Part shown: in pieces, positions 10,622 to 21,969 of the stretch
How positions within the stretch are numbered: the first letter of the stretch is position 1
How the letters are laid out: each line of letters begins with the position of its first letter
NCBI GenBank assembly: GCA_028456385.1
Contig: JALNQF010000129.1
Coordinates: forward strand, 1 to 64,000
Length of the DNA: 64,000 bases
Origin: Ophiosphaerella korrae
Taxonomy: Eukaryota; Ascomycota; Dothideomycetes; Pleosporales; Phaeosphaeriaceae
Direction: 5' to 3'
The notes under the pieces: generated by a model
The model's database searches: none
Told to the model about the DNA's origin: nothing
What the model saw: the letters and a program-made list of their open reading frames with translations, nothing else
Program-made: the position numbers and the translations under genes

Positions 10622-12054
10622 CTACATCGCACCCTGCGAATTCGCAGTCAACCAGGCCGAGAATGCTTGCGGATTTCTCGTCTGCATGAAGACAGTTCCT
10701 GGACCGGTAAACTTACACACCAAACCCTCTCCAGCATGGATATTGGATAGGATGCCACCTGATGCAACGCGCTCGAGGATATATTTGCAGTTCCAAGCGA
10801 CAAGATGACCATTATCGATGATATACTTTTCATCTTTTTGAAGCTGAGAGAAGGGAAATGGTCAGAATGTACACAGCAGGTTTGAGTAGTTGCGCAATAA
10901 CTTACATCTTTCCTGATAATAGCCCCAAAACTGGTACACCACAAAATTCCTTGTCCGGAGATTTTGTAGACGAAAAGGCCTTCGCCGCTGAACATGGCTT
11001 TGCCGATACCCTGGCTCTTGTACTCGGTTACAATGCCCTGTGTGCAGGCTAGGAATGCGTCTTTACCGACACTCCATTGCTCATGGCCGCCGAGCTTGAT
11101 GATAGTGATGTCGCCGATGGAAGAAGGGGCGAGGAGGAGTTCTCCAGGGCCGGTGTAAGATGATTTGGACATTTCGCCGCCAATGAGGGCTTTCTTGATA
11201 GAGAATTTCATTTGGCCTTTCAGGGTCATGGTTGGGGACATGGCGATCATGGCGCCTGGAAGAAAGTTAGTATTGCTTCCATTTGCTCGAATACACGTTC
11301 GGGTTCAATTTCGTCACCGTTGAGTAGGAGATAGAAGTAGAAGGATCCAACACTCACCAGGCTTGGCGGTGAAAGGACAACCAATTGCCAGCTGCACGGT
11401 CAATATGGTGTTTGTGTCGCGATGGCTCACGCGATAGCTCCCTCCATTGAAGGTGCCCACATCATCCGTTCCAGCATTCGACTGCGATCCTGCACCGACG
11501 AATTGCGGTTGTGAAGGGGCTGCTGTCTGCTGAACCTGCTGCTGACTTGGCTGCTGCTGTGGCATGCCAGGGTGTCCTACAGCTCGTGGGTCCACGCCGC
11601 TGGGGTGCGGACTATGGCTGGGCACGCCATACGCAGCGGATGGTTGTTGCGCCTGGGGAGCTGGCTGGTGCTGTGCAGGCGCGCTACCAGGTGGTGGGAA
11701 GTGTTGTTGTTGCTGCTGCTGTTCTGGTGGCGGTGGGTACTGCGGCGGCGCTCCGCCCGGAGGAGGGGGGTAGTTTTGATGCTGCTGCTGATGGGCGGGG
11801 GGAGAAGACGGAGGAAGAGGGTACGAGGGGCCGCCTGCTGGAGGTGCAAAGTATTGCTGTTGGCCTGGCGGGGCGTCTGTCGCGTGCGTGTTAGTGGAGA
11901 GGTTTGGCATGCTTCGGACGAGGACGTGCCATATCCGCCTTTCTCCGGCGGTGCTGCTCCTAGTCAGCCAATGCCCTCGCGCCTCGTGTCCACAACACTC
12001 ACGAGGATAAAAGTTACCGCCAGGAGGAGGGGATGTTCCTTGATATCCAGACAT
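10622..12054 (-). CDS. AIM24-family mitochondrial biogenesis protein
   Basis: Predicted exons 12054-12003, 11876-11358, 11255-10906 and 10843-10622 give 380 aa. Each junction has a GTGAGT/GTAAGT-type donor, and the first intron has a CTAAC branch site 20 nt before the acceptor. Residues about 18-180 are low-complexity Pro/Gln-rich (with a Gln run). The C-terminal half is the TRAP-like beta fold of the AIM24 family, with segments such as [27 protein letters not shown] and [16 protein letters not shown]. In yeast Aim24 is an inner mitochondrial membrane protein supporting MICOS, but many fungal family members lack a targeting sequence, and here the N-terminus is not an obvious presequence. An E-box CACGTG (12058-12063) lies four bases upstream of the ATG. 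Confidence 0.85.
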
Positions 12055-12855
12055 GTTCACGTGATGACGCTTAATGTGCCCAGCGCAAACCAGCAATCAG
12101 GTGCAGAAGGGAAGAAAGGAGAGTAATAAGGTGGTCAGAAGGCCACAGCGACCATATAACCGCCAGCAAGCGGTTCGCGTCAAGCTGCTCAGCCGCACTG
12201 GATAGAGCTGCTGGCCTGCTGGCTGGCTAGCGGGGTACCTCGAGCCGCCGAATCAACGACCCGCGTACTGCACCTCAATTTCTTAGGCCCAGGCGCCAAC
12301 CTCACACAGCATACGGGCAGTGGCAACACATAAGCACATGCCTGCTGCTCCAAGTGCGGAAAATGTGAATGTGTGGCACAATACAGAATGTTGTGACCTG
12401 CAGATACCAAGACTGTTCCCAGCTCCAAGCCAGGGTCCAGGCAGGCGCTTGTAGAGGGAGGCCGGCGCCAACGCCCACGCCACGTGTATTTGCACTTTGC
12501 CAATGTGCTGCTGACTCTGAAGTTTGCAGGTGGTCATTGTAAGCTCCACAACAAAAATGCATACGATGCCGCTCATAAAAACTGTATTTTGGTTCAGCCA
12601 CCAAGAACACTAGTTGGTGCATGGAAGTGCTTGATTTCCCTAAGTGCATGGTTAAATGAAGGACAAGAGAGATAGAGGCGCACAACTCCGTTCATCCATT
12701 GATCTCTAGAATGCACATGAGCCAATACCACATCATCCTAGCCGTAAGAACCCATCCTGACCCATCCTTTGATAGAAACATCCGGCTCTGCCATGCGGCG
12801 CAGGCGTATGCACCAGCTACACCATGAATATCGTGAAGTATATAACGAAAGTTTC
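12055..12855. other. Intergenic region, no gene seen
   Basis: About 800 bp between the AIM24-like start and the eIF2-beta stop, both on the minus strand. It should contain the AIM24 promoter and the eIF2-beta 3' region. Apparent short frames on both strands show no recognisable protein features. Confidence 0.6.
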
Positions 12856-13977
12856 CTAACCAACCTGCCTTCTCCGCTTGCCGATTTGCGCAGAGAAACC
12901 TGTCTTGATAGCCTGGACGGAACGTCTGGATCCGCAGCTATTGCAGGTGACGAAATTGAGACGGTTTTCACCCTTGGAGAGACTGCATAGCATGTCAGCA
13001 AAGAAGAGCACTTTTTGGAGCGGATAGGCTTACTCTGTATCTGGCGAACGGCATGTCTTGCAAGTAACGTATTCGACAATGTACCGCCTGAGCACGTTCT
13101 CGATTTGCTTCTGCTGGAAACGACCCTTGATAACCAGTCTGCGGTCGCCAGCCACGGAACCACTGGTACCCAATTCGGCGAACAAGAACTGTGTGACGTG
13201 CTCCTCAGTACGCTTCATCCTCTTGCAGATTTCAGCGATGTTGGCAAATATAGTCTTCTTGTTGCCTTCACGTAGACACTGGGGCGGCGGGATTTTGTAG
13301 CTGCGCGTGCCTGTGCTGGCAAGGTCGGGATGTTGTGAGTGGAGAAGTGTGAAGAATCGGCTGAGGAGAAGGTTGTACGAGATGGGGGTCGTCGCGTCGT
13401 GCTGCCAGATGCCGGTGCCCTTGATCATGTCGCCCTCTTGGACCTCAGGTTCGGCGGCGGCTGCTTCGCCTTCGCCATCGGCCTTGTCGCCTCCCGCCGC
13501 TGCGAGTTTGGCTTCGAAGTCGTCCTCGACCTTCTTCTTACTGGACTTTTTCTTCTTCTTCAGCGCGGCAAAGTCATCCTCGCCAGCATCGTCGTCGCCT
13601 TCCTCCTTCTTGGACGACTTCTTCTTCTTCTTTTTCTTTGCGAGGTCGGCGAACATGTCGGCGACCTCCTCAACCTCTTTATCTGCATCGCCTGTGATCT
13701 CAGCCGTCAGCCCAGGCTCCTTGTTGCATGTGTAGGCATCCTGACCCGTCGGCGGGGTAGAGGGCGCACTAGAGTGGCTCTCTGCCGTTGACTTACCGCC
13801 GTTCATTTCTTTGGATTCGGTGACTTGGCCGTCGCTATCAACGATTGTGGCGCCTTCGGAAAATGCGACAGATTTGCGTGGCTTGCGGTCGGCAGACTCG
13901 GGCTGTGGTTTTGTCGTGTTAGTTTTGCGGTTAATTGAGCCGTGGTGGGGTTCGGAATGACGCACAGAATCAGCCAT
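12856..13977 (-). CDS. SUI3: Translation initiation factor eIF2 subunit beta
   Basis: Three predicted exons (13977-13797, 13691-13034, 12982-12856) encode 321 aa, close to other filamentous fungi. The first intron (13692-13796, 105 bp) is in frame but has a GTAAGT donor, a gctgac branch site and a CAG acceptor, so splicing is preferred to reading through. The N-terminal half holds lysine blocks (for example [12 protein letters not shown] and [11 protein letters not shown]), the eIF5/eIF2B-binding K-boxes. The C-terminal part is the eIF2B/5 domain ending in a C2-C2 zinc ribbon, Cys271/Cys274 and Cys293/Cys296. The subunit is part of the ternary complex that brings initiator tRNA to the 40S ribosome. 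It is divergent from the MIM2-like gene with a 363-bp shared upstream region. Confidence 0.92.
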
Positions 13978-14340
13978 GATTGCGGTGGTGTGGATATTCG
14001 TTGCCTTAGGGAGGGATTGACGTGTCTCGAAATCGGCGTATTCGTCTCAGAAGGGCGCGGAGTGGTGGTGACGAGTCTAGGCAACGGAGTAGAAACCAAC
14101 TTCTTTTTGTTGCATGTGGTGACTCCAACCACTGCTGCGATGCCCAGACTTCACAGCCACTCACGTGACAAACGGGCTAAGCCCCATCCTCTGGTATTGG
14201 CTGCCCCCAATCCCCATGGCAGCTTGCGCATCATCGCCCAGGAACGAACATGCACGTTTCTTCTGGATAGATCGCTTTCATCAGTCATCCATGCACGCAC
14301 GGTAACACGCTGCCTCGGTCGCACTGTAACAACCCGGACT
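13978..14340. promoter_or_regulatory. Divergent promoter of eIF2-beta and MIM2-like genes
   Basis: A 363-bp gap between two start codons facing away from each other. It contains a CACGTG E-box (14162-14167). Co-regulation is inferred only from the arrangement. Confidence 0.5.
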
Positions 14341-14727
14341 ATGTCTTTGAGCAATAGCGAGAGCTTCATCGAGCCCCCCATGAGCTCTTCCGACGCCGAC
14401 GAGATCGATTCGCTGCCCTCCTCCTCTACCGTCTCTTCAGTGGATGAAGAGGGATACATTTCAGACGCTGAAAGGGAATGGCGAGAGTCCTTGCAGCAAC
14501 TAGAGTTGCTTCTGACCATGGTCTTGGTGCCATACATTGGAAAATACTTCGGCAGGAAATGTGCATACTGGGGTGCGCCACTTGAAGACTGCTGAACAGT
14601 TCCGAATGCTGACATACGATTAGGATGGGCGAAGTGGATGGAATGGAAATATCCCGTTCAAGTCGTCATTACGAGTCCAAAGACATTCAAGCTAGCAGGA
14701 GCTGTTGAAGCAGCAGCTTCCTTATGA
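14341..14727 (+). CDS. MIM2-like mitochondrial outer-membrane import protein
   Basis: Two exons (14341-14572 and 14624-14727) give 111 aa. The intron has GTGCGC donor and TAG acceptor, and joining restores the AYWGWAKWMEW core. The protein begins with a Ser/Asp/Glu-rich acidic region (1-46) with SDAEREW before a single hydrophobic helix (about 54-72, LELLLTMVLVPYIGKYFG), followed by a Trp-rich basic segment and a short tail. Acidic head, one helix and WGWAKW-type motif fit the fungal Mim2 family, which works with Mim1 to insert alpha-helical proteins into the mitochondrial outer membrane. Recognition is by motif memory for a small fast-evolving family, so the name is provisional. Confidence 0.6.
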
Positions 14728-15046
14728 GTTTTGGAAAATTTACGAGTAATCAAGCGGCCGGCATATATTTTCAGCATCGTTGTTCAGGGCGTTGGGTGTA
14801 TAACTTCATTCGTGTCAAAACAGCGAGACGCCGTGGCAGACGTAGCATGTATATTATACAACCAATATTAAACAGATAAACGGACAAGATCATAACACGG
14901 AGAAGCCCAACTTTGCGCAAATAGAAGCACTGTCCCCCTAAGCTCCATGTTTAAGGGAGGGGAAGGAAGCAGGAAAAAGGATACAGTATGAACCAACGCC
15001 ATGCCCACAAGCAACAAAATAAAGGGTCAAACAGCCCTAGCTTCAA
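14728..15046. other. Convergent intergenic region
   Basis: 319 bp between the MIM2-like stop and the DUF7726-gene stop; expected to hold both 3' ends. No gene seen. Confidence 0.6.
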
Positions 15047-16023
15047 TTACCCGATCTTATTGATGCTCAATCTTCCATACGCGTCGATGGACGGGCGTTC
15101 GTTACCAAGGCAGAGCACCCAATCTTGCCTCTTTTTCGTGTCCATGCCGCCGTTGCGGCCATGGATCTTTTCCATCTCCAATCTCTTCTTGCTCTTAGGC
15201 TTCTTCTCTGCAATCCTCAACTTCTCAAAGTACACGTATGCTCCATAGTACATGCCTGAAGTGTTACCTTCATACGCCCCCTTCTTAGAGCGGAAGGCCG
15301 ACAGTGTCCTTGAAGTGAGCTTAATGGGATTCTTGTGATAGGACGCCGATGCTTCGCGAAGGAAAGCAGCTTGTACCACGCCGGGCTTTTTGAGATGCGC
15401 GTTAATCTTGCGGCGGACCTCGTCACATGTATCTTGTCGCCGTTAGCATGGAGTACATTCAAGAATTGATAACACCGTACCAAAGACTGGCACTGCATCA
15501 TCCTTTTCGCCATCAAGTTCAATATCCTTCACGTCAGGCAGAGTATTCTTTCCCCCAGCATCATCTTTGTTTGCCTTCTTGTTTGGGGTGGTTTTGATGC
15601 CGCGTAGCTCGCGCTTCTTAAAGAATGCCCAAGCTGCTGTGTAGACGTGGGAACCAGAGCCTTTATCGGGTCCATTCTGGCTCATAAAACGACTGTACGC
15701 GTTTGGAGTTATATGGGCCGCCTTCTGGAACTCGCCAACCTTCATGTCACCATTGTCAATGAGGGCGCGGATCTTGCGGCTGTGCGAAAGTCAGAAATAT
15801 ACTATAGACAGTTTGGGCGTATGTCCAAATATGGGCATGAAATGCACACCAGCCATAGTGCGATAATAGTTGCAAATAGAGGAAGAAAGTCACTTAAACG
15901 GTAAAGGAAGTCATGAGCCTACCGGATTTGGTTGCAATTTTCCGTGATAGGATAGTTCTCAAGTTCATAATCAAGCTCATCGTCGTCCATTGCCATGAAC
16001 TGCTCGGAAGTGCGCTTTGTCAT
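15047..16023 (-). CDS. DUF7726-domain protein with duplicated module
   Basis: Three exons (16023-15923, 15779-15481, 15432-15047) give 261 aa. Two related modules are visible. The first (about 28-90) starts NCNQIRRKIRALIDNG and continues through VGEFQKAAHITPNAYSRFM to AAWAFFKKRE. The second (about 145-215) starts TCDEVRRKINAHLKK and continues through AAFLREAS to YYGAYVYFEKLR. This is the arrangement of fungal DUF7726 proteins, often described as homeodomain-like or helix-turn-helix-like DNA-binding candidates. The linker is acidic and basic mixed. No biochemical role is established to my knowledge. The start at 16023 is the first ATG of the frame; Met11 (MDDDELDYELE) is an alternative. Confidence 0.75.
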
Positions 16024-17064
16024 CTCGATAGTGTAAAATAGGTAGCAAAACCTACAGTCTACGGCTGGTGAATTATTTTGAATTTGAATATACCTGGAAA
16101 TTTCTCAAGAGCGAATAAAAAAGTGGGATGGAAAGGACAAAGGTGTCGGGCATTGGTGTGAGGGGAGCGATGACGACATACTTCGACAACACGACGCGTC
16201 GAAATGTTTGGAGTCACACTAGCGTCAGAGGAACAAAAAGCAAATACCACCAACTGAACCTTCTAGAAAATTAGCTCAAAAGCGACTTGTCGCTCTCGTA
16301 ACATCAACAGTATACTATGGCGATGTATGGTTTATCTGGAGCTATTGCCAAAAACCCAGGCGGCATCTAGAACCGCAGGTCTGGCTGCGCGAATCGTATC
16401 GTCTCCAAAGCCGAATATGACAATAATACTCAAGCAATATCCACGATCGATGACCGCCTTTGTGAGAGTTTTATGTAAGGAAAGTAGTCAGGTAAATGAC
16501 TTGAGGTCCGATAAGCGTAGCAGGAACAGAACCAAAGCCCACCCCTCAAGCGTCGTTTATTCGCATATTCAGCTATCCACGCCGATACGTTCCTCAAAGT
16601 CTTCTCCACCATGGCGCCTTCTAGTAGCAAACCGGATACCCCAAGCATATAAGATTTTGGGCCGACATCCGTGATCTCGTTTCTGCGATTGTCTTATGCT
16701 ATCTCCAAGCTTCTAGCAGTTAACTGTAGGTTGATAATAAGGATGTTGAGCTATTGAAAAAGCCATTTGATATAGCTAAGATTTGTTTTAAATGCATAAA
16801 TAAAGGCTGTTCTCGAGCATATACGAAGATGAGGCGACATTCAGCTGAATTATAGGATTTGTGACCGCCGTTGGCAAACTCTGTTCGTCGGCAGTATCAG
16901 CGTGACTGCACACGCATGGCGCTTGCACCAGCCTGAGCTTTCGCTCTCCCAGGAAATAAGAATATAAAGTCTAGCAAAGTCGACCATTGCTACATCTTCA
17001 CCTTTGTTGAGCAAATCATGTCGTAACTCATTCGCAAAGACGCGGCCTGATACTAGAACACATT
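16024..17064. other. Intergenic region, no gene supported
   Basis: About 1 kb at normal base composition marking the change from conserved genes to the first accessory island. Frames present are short and show no family features. Confidence 0.5.
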
Positions 17065-18139
17065 ATGCAGGCTATAGTCCAAGATCCACTACCATTCCAA
17101 AATGATCTGTTCGAAGTAGGCAGTGACCCGTTCAATTTGAAATGGGATGAATGTTTTGCATTCAGCAAAAACGACATTCTTAATCGTTTAGTTATGCCTC
17201 TTCAGAATATCTCCAAACATAGAACTCAGTTTACTGAATCGGTGAGGTCACGCGCCGAGGTGCTGTCCTACATGCTCCAACGCCCTCAGTGCGTATATTC
17301 TTGTCCGACATAACGTTCATAGTCTTATAAAACCATCTAGGGACTCTCTAGAATCAGTTGTTATTACCAAAGTAATTTAGGAAGCACTCAATACCCCAAA
17401 CAAGCCCAAAAAAAAGACAACGTCGAAGTAAAACTACTACAGACGGTCAACCCCAGTGTGCCTAAAGAAAATGTCCTCGGCTACATTGAGTTTGACCCTA
17501 CCCGTCAAAGACACGACATGTATGACTGCTGCAGCTACCACAGCTAACAGCCACGATCACCCATTTACCTATTTCGAGCGCCTTCTCTCGTTATTCGCGC
17601 ACTGGTGCCGCGTAATCAGACCAAAATTGGAGCACCGCCCTGCAACTGTTGGCATCGTGAACATCAACAACACCATCGCTCTTGGAGCCACAATTCCAGT
17701 TGTGCCTGCTATGGCCGATGCAAAGAGGGCAATGATACTTGGGAGACATTACCTGTGGGAAAACCATGGTACGCATGAACATTTGATTTGCAAAGAGGCT
17801 GCAACTTTGGAGGGCCGTCAGAAGTACGGGCACTGTGCGGAGACGACATTTTTCCCCTTGCTCTGCATGATGTAAGTATTGATAAAAATCGCGCCAGACC
17901 TCTAAAAGAACGGTACTAATCATACCTGCAGGGAAAAGAATGACAGTATCAAAACACGAGGTCTAGCAATGAGTGCTGCTGAGGGTGATTTTCAAAACGC
18001 TACCGCGGAGAAGTCTCGCCATAAAATTATGTGCGACAATTGCCATCGCATGGCAAAGTCGTGCATTGAAGATGATGCTGGCCGGAATGGAAGGACTGTA
18101 CGGAACATCGACTCATCGTGGTGGAGCTCTGAGATGTAA
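17065..18139 (+). CDS. Possible deaminase-fold protein (CAE...CxxC zinc motif)
   Basis: A multi-exon gene is proposed. A first exon starts at 17065 (MQAIVQDPLPF). A middle exon ends at 17871 and carries TIPVVPAMADAKRAMILGRHYLW followed by GHCAE (His-Cys-Ala-Glu codons 17831-17842). After a clean GTAAGT...CTGCAG intron (17872-17931), a last exon (17932-18139) carries MCDNCHRMAK (Cys codons 18032 and 18041). A CAE/HAE motif followed about 45-50 residues later by CxxC is the zinc-binding signature of the cytidine-deaminase-like superfamily, which includes fungal deaminases of unknown substrate and toxin-type members. The junction between the first two exons and a possible frame change near 17520-17545 could not be resolved, so it may be a decaying gene. 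Confidence 0.45.
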
Positions 18140-18189
18140 TTACGAACCTACCTGCCAATCTAGTAATTATGAGGAATGAAATTCCTGGG

Positions 18190-18506
18190 GTCGTGATAGA
18201 GGTTTTGGTCCTGAAAAGCTCGTCGTTTACCTGAAAAATGAGTGTCGCAATGATACTTTAACTTCCAATGGCTTTCACACAGTGAAGACCGAGGCTTTTC
18301 GGGTTTTTACATCACAATGTGCCAAGATAGAACGTGAATACCATGCTCTTGTCCCTGGGCTTGATTATAGCTTGCGGGTCAGTAATCTATACGGTGCCAA
18401 TTCTCTACGAAAACCCCCAACATTAGCCTGGTACAATATTCTTGAGATACATATAGGATCTGCAATTCACAATTATGATTCCGGCGTGATATTTCGGGCT
18501 GAGTGA
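18190..18506 (+). CDS. Unrecognised open frame downstream of the deaminase-like gene
   Basis: A frame open from about 18190 to a stop at 18506 reads as plausible protein (for example GPEKLVVYLKNECRNDT and FTSQCAKIEREYHALVPGLDYSLRVSN) but has no good start codon before 18282 and a TGA just upstream. It may be a 3' exon of a further gene or a pseudogene remnant. I recognise no family. Confidence 0.3.
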
Positions 18507-18719
18507 CTTCAACAGTTTTTTCTCGATAGTTTCCTTCGCATCACATGTAAATGTTGTCGTACTACAATCAGTGTCAATTGAAATCTCAATCGAAGCGTGT
18601 TTGATGTTCTATTTAAACAACTTCTTGCCAAGTTATCAAGAGAAACAATGTAGAATACAATTATTTGCTCACGAAAAGAGAATGACTCAGTCTTGATGGC
18701 TTACGAAAAGGCGACCTCG

Positions 18720-21396
18720 TCACACCTCATCGAGCTCGTTTGCCCAAGTGCCCGGTGCAGTCCAACCATTCAAATCATAGAACCATTCAGGACTTCGTCC
18801 CCAGTGGTTACCGGCACTTTCAGCAATCATGCTTTGATCCATCATGTAAGCATCTAGGTCGATGTTCATATCATCGTTGAAAGTTGCCAAGTTCTCGTCA
18901 AGCATGTCTAGGCCGTTCATGCTGTCGTTAAGCATGCTTGCTTGCACAATCTCTTGGATGTTACCCCCGTTTATGGTTGAAAATGCTTCAGAGACTGAGA
19001 GACCAACATTGATGTTTGCATCTGTACCAGTTTGGAGGTTACGCTCAGCTCTCCCGTCCACACCCTCAGGACGACTCTGCTCTCTACCAGCAACCGGAAT
19101 ACCAAGATCAATCGGCACTCCATGCTCAGATTGATATCCTTCATTAAGCAATCGAGCTATATCTTTCACAGACTTTTTCGCGGCCGCCAAGACAGCGCGC
19201 TCTTCATCTGCTCCAGACACCAACGCATCAATGCGTGCAAGCGCACAATTCAAAAACACCACACCCTTTGCATTCGTCTCTCCATTTCTTAATCGTATAG
19301 AAGTTATTTCTTGAGCCAGGACTAGAACATCGCGGAGAGCCTGGAACTGTGTTGGCAGGGTGAACACCGTATCTGGAAGCTGATTTGTTGTGATCAACGG
19401 CGCGAAGATTGCCGACGCATGTTTTTGCTCATCAAGCTGAGAAATAAGCTCCAAGTATACTGTAGACATTGCATAGAGGAAAAACGACTTGAAGAATCCG
19501 ACGCATTGGTGTGTCATTTTGGTCCAGTCGTCCTCCTGGCTAGGTATTCTTTCTGTTGCAGGGGCATACAACGCCAACGATGTGTCCAAACACATTTTGC
19601 GGGAGAAATAGTACTGCGGGTTTTTTCTCGCTTTGCTAAAGTAGGGACGATGTAGGCAGAGTATGAAGCGCCTAACGAGCGAATCCAATAGTTTGATCTG
19701 GAATGGTGTAATGTTATGCCCAGTTTTGAGAGCGGATTTGAGGAAAATTGTGTGCTTGCGACAGGTTTCGTTGAGCTCACTGCTGATTTTCAGTACGTCT
19801 TCATAAGAGAGGTTGAATCGCAGGTTGTTGACAAGTCGGATCACCTCTAATCGGACCGGCAATGTCTCAGCAAATGCTATCTGAATTCTCGTGTCCGTGA
19901 ATTCTGTGAGCACCTTTTCCTCTAGCAGTGCAGTGTGGCCTTCAGAGATGGCTTCATCATCAATATTAGATGGCGGTTTCGTGTCATAGTCATTGTTAGA
20001 TATCATTGGCGGCATACCCATGTCCAAGCTACTCTGAGCTGTGATTTCAAGTATGGTAGCCCACAGCCTCCGTCGCATTTCACAGTGGAAAGCACTGGTA
20101 TTGCCGAAATGCTCCGGATCACGATGCATGCCAAGGTGCATGGCAGCCCTCAACAGTGAGCCTGCAGGAACCCAAATATGATCGCCATCGACACTGCATA
20201 CTTGTCGCGCGACCACGACGAGTATTTGGATCTGCAGGCCTGCCATGTTAAGTCTAGACTTTGCGTGGGGACCGCAGAGCCATTCTGCTGCGGCCTGGAT
20301 CCATTTGCCAGAAGCAGCGCGTAATTGAGGTTGACTTGGCCCCGTATAAAAGGGTACTCCAATAGCGCACACAAGCAATATTTTAAGAATAACCGATGGC
20401 TTTTGTGACACAGCACCCGACCAATAACTTTCATATTCATTTCGAAACGTAGGAATATGAAGAATGCGGAATACACCCTCAAAAGTGCGAAGATAACACT
20501 CAACAAGTGCATTGCAAACATCTTTCTCAGGGATTGACGATTGAATCTCTGGCGAGATCGTAGGCTGCACCATGCGAGAAGCCTTGACGATACGGGCCAT
20601 TTGCTTCACCTTTGTAATGGTAGTATATAACTCTGTCTTTTTGTTTACTTCCTTACGATTGGTGTTCAAATTCACTATCGAATTGTCGCCACCCAATGCC
20701 GCGTACTATTTCACATTAGCTAAAGAATTAGCTTGAATGGTGCTGGCCTAGAAGGTACGAAACAAAAATTAGAAGGAATATTCGTACCGGGTCAAGAGAG
20801 TTCACCCAATGACTCTGACCGTAAAACTTAGATTTGAGGAACTGGCCAGTCGCTGTAGTGGATTCCTCATGGGTGGAAGGATCAGTGCTCCCAGCGTTTG
20901 CGCTCCTTGCAGCTTCTTTGCTTTCAAGAGTGTGTATTCTTTCTAGCAGTTGCCCAATGATAGCAGAATTCCCATGTTCTGAATGCGTATTCAAGTTGAA
21001 GCTCGGTCGGCTCATGGATAAAAGCCCAATCTTCGCTCTACCATTTTGGCCTGAAATTTCGGGTGCATCGTACCTATTGATGGTTAGACCAAAATCATCG
21101 GTTGGCGTCGTGCGTTGAGGAGAAGACGGAGCCGAATTCCCAATGCCCGGTTCGTTGCTGCCGCTACCACTTGCAGATGCAGTCGCTGGTGATCTCTCGC
21201 GAATGCCTGGTCTTTGGGGCCTATAAGTACACGTCAATGACCGTATCCGGGTACATGCGCTACAAGGTTTCCCACGATCGCATCGGACTTTGCGATTGCG
21301 GCACTCTACACAGGAAAGTGCTGGTCGTCGGCGTTGCTTGGCAGGACCGTCTCGATCTTTGTCCGCAGTGCGAATAGTGGGTGTTCTCTCAGGCAT
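18720..21396 (-). CDS. Zn2Cys6 fungal transcription factor
   Basis: Two exons (21396-20788 and 20705-18720) give 864 aa; the 82-bp intron has GTACGA donor and TAG acceptor in phase 0. The N-terminus has a complete binuclear zinc cluster, Cys29-X2-Cys32-X6-Cys39-X5-Cys45-X2-Cys48-X7-Cys56, followed by a Ser/Pro-rich linker and a fungal_trans (PF04082-type) middle domain starting near VCNALVECYLRTFEGVFRIL and including WATILEITAQSSLDMGMPP. The C-terminus is acidic and Asn/Asp-rich, suitable as an activation region. Such proteins bind CGG-triplet sites. Its targets are unknown; the neighbours are a deaminase-like gene and a HET gene, not a metabolic cluster. Confidence 0.88.
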
Positions 21397-21969
21397 TTCT
21401 CGTAGTTATAAGTATTTGTGTTTCGCTACAACTGACGTTCCTGATCTGAAGAAATGCAGCAAATGATGTGCGGCGTGACAGAGGCTACCAGTGCTATCGT
21501 TGTTGCAAAACTCTCGAGGTCGGCATTCTCGGTCTTTTCGGCCTGACGAAGAATACCCATGCACCATAGCGCTCTCTTCAAGCAACGATCCACTTACAGC
21601 ATAAACCATCAGATCTTCAGCAAGTTTTGTTCACGAGACTGGTACGCCATAATAAAAACAAGATACAGCAGAACAGTACATACCATACGCGATTATTGGA
21701 AGATACTGAACTAGCCCCATGGCCAATAAATCCTCTGAAAGGATTCTGAAGATCGTTCCTCATTCAAAGCATCGTTATACTTTCTACCAGGATTCACGTT
21801 CCGGTCGTGCACAAAGTTTCTTAGAGACACTAATCTTAGCGACTTTGCGCGAGAAGTTCGCTATTTGATTTGTTGTACTCACGCGTCACACTTTTAGGTG
21901 TTGAGGTAAACCATTATCGCGCTGCTAAGATTTTGGAGTCCTCATAAGTTGCAACGCTGGTGATGCGTG
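21397..21969. other. Intergenic region upstream of the Zn2Cys6 gene
   Basis: 573 bp that must contain the regulator's promoter and the 3' region of the HET gene. No further gene seen. Confidence 0.5.

Noticed and set aside
11572..12126. Plus-strand frame opposite the AIM24-like gene
   Set aside because: Trp/Arg/Leu-rich shadow of a Gln/Pro-rich coding region; the minus-strand gene has four consistent splice junctions.
13692..13796. Reading through 35 extra codons in eIF2-beta
   Set aside because: Although in frame, the stretch has a strong donor, branch site and acceptor, and removing it gives the normal family length.
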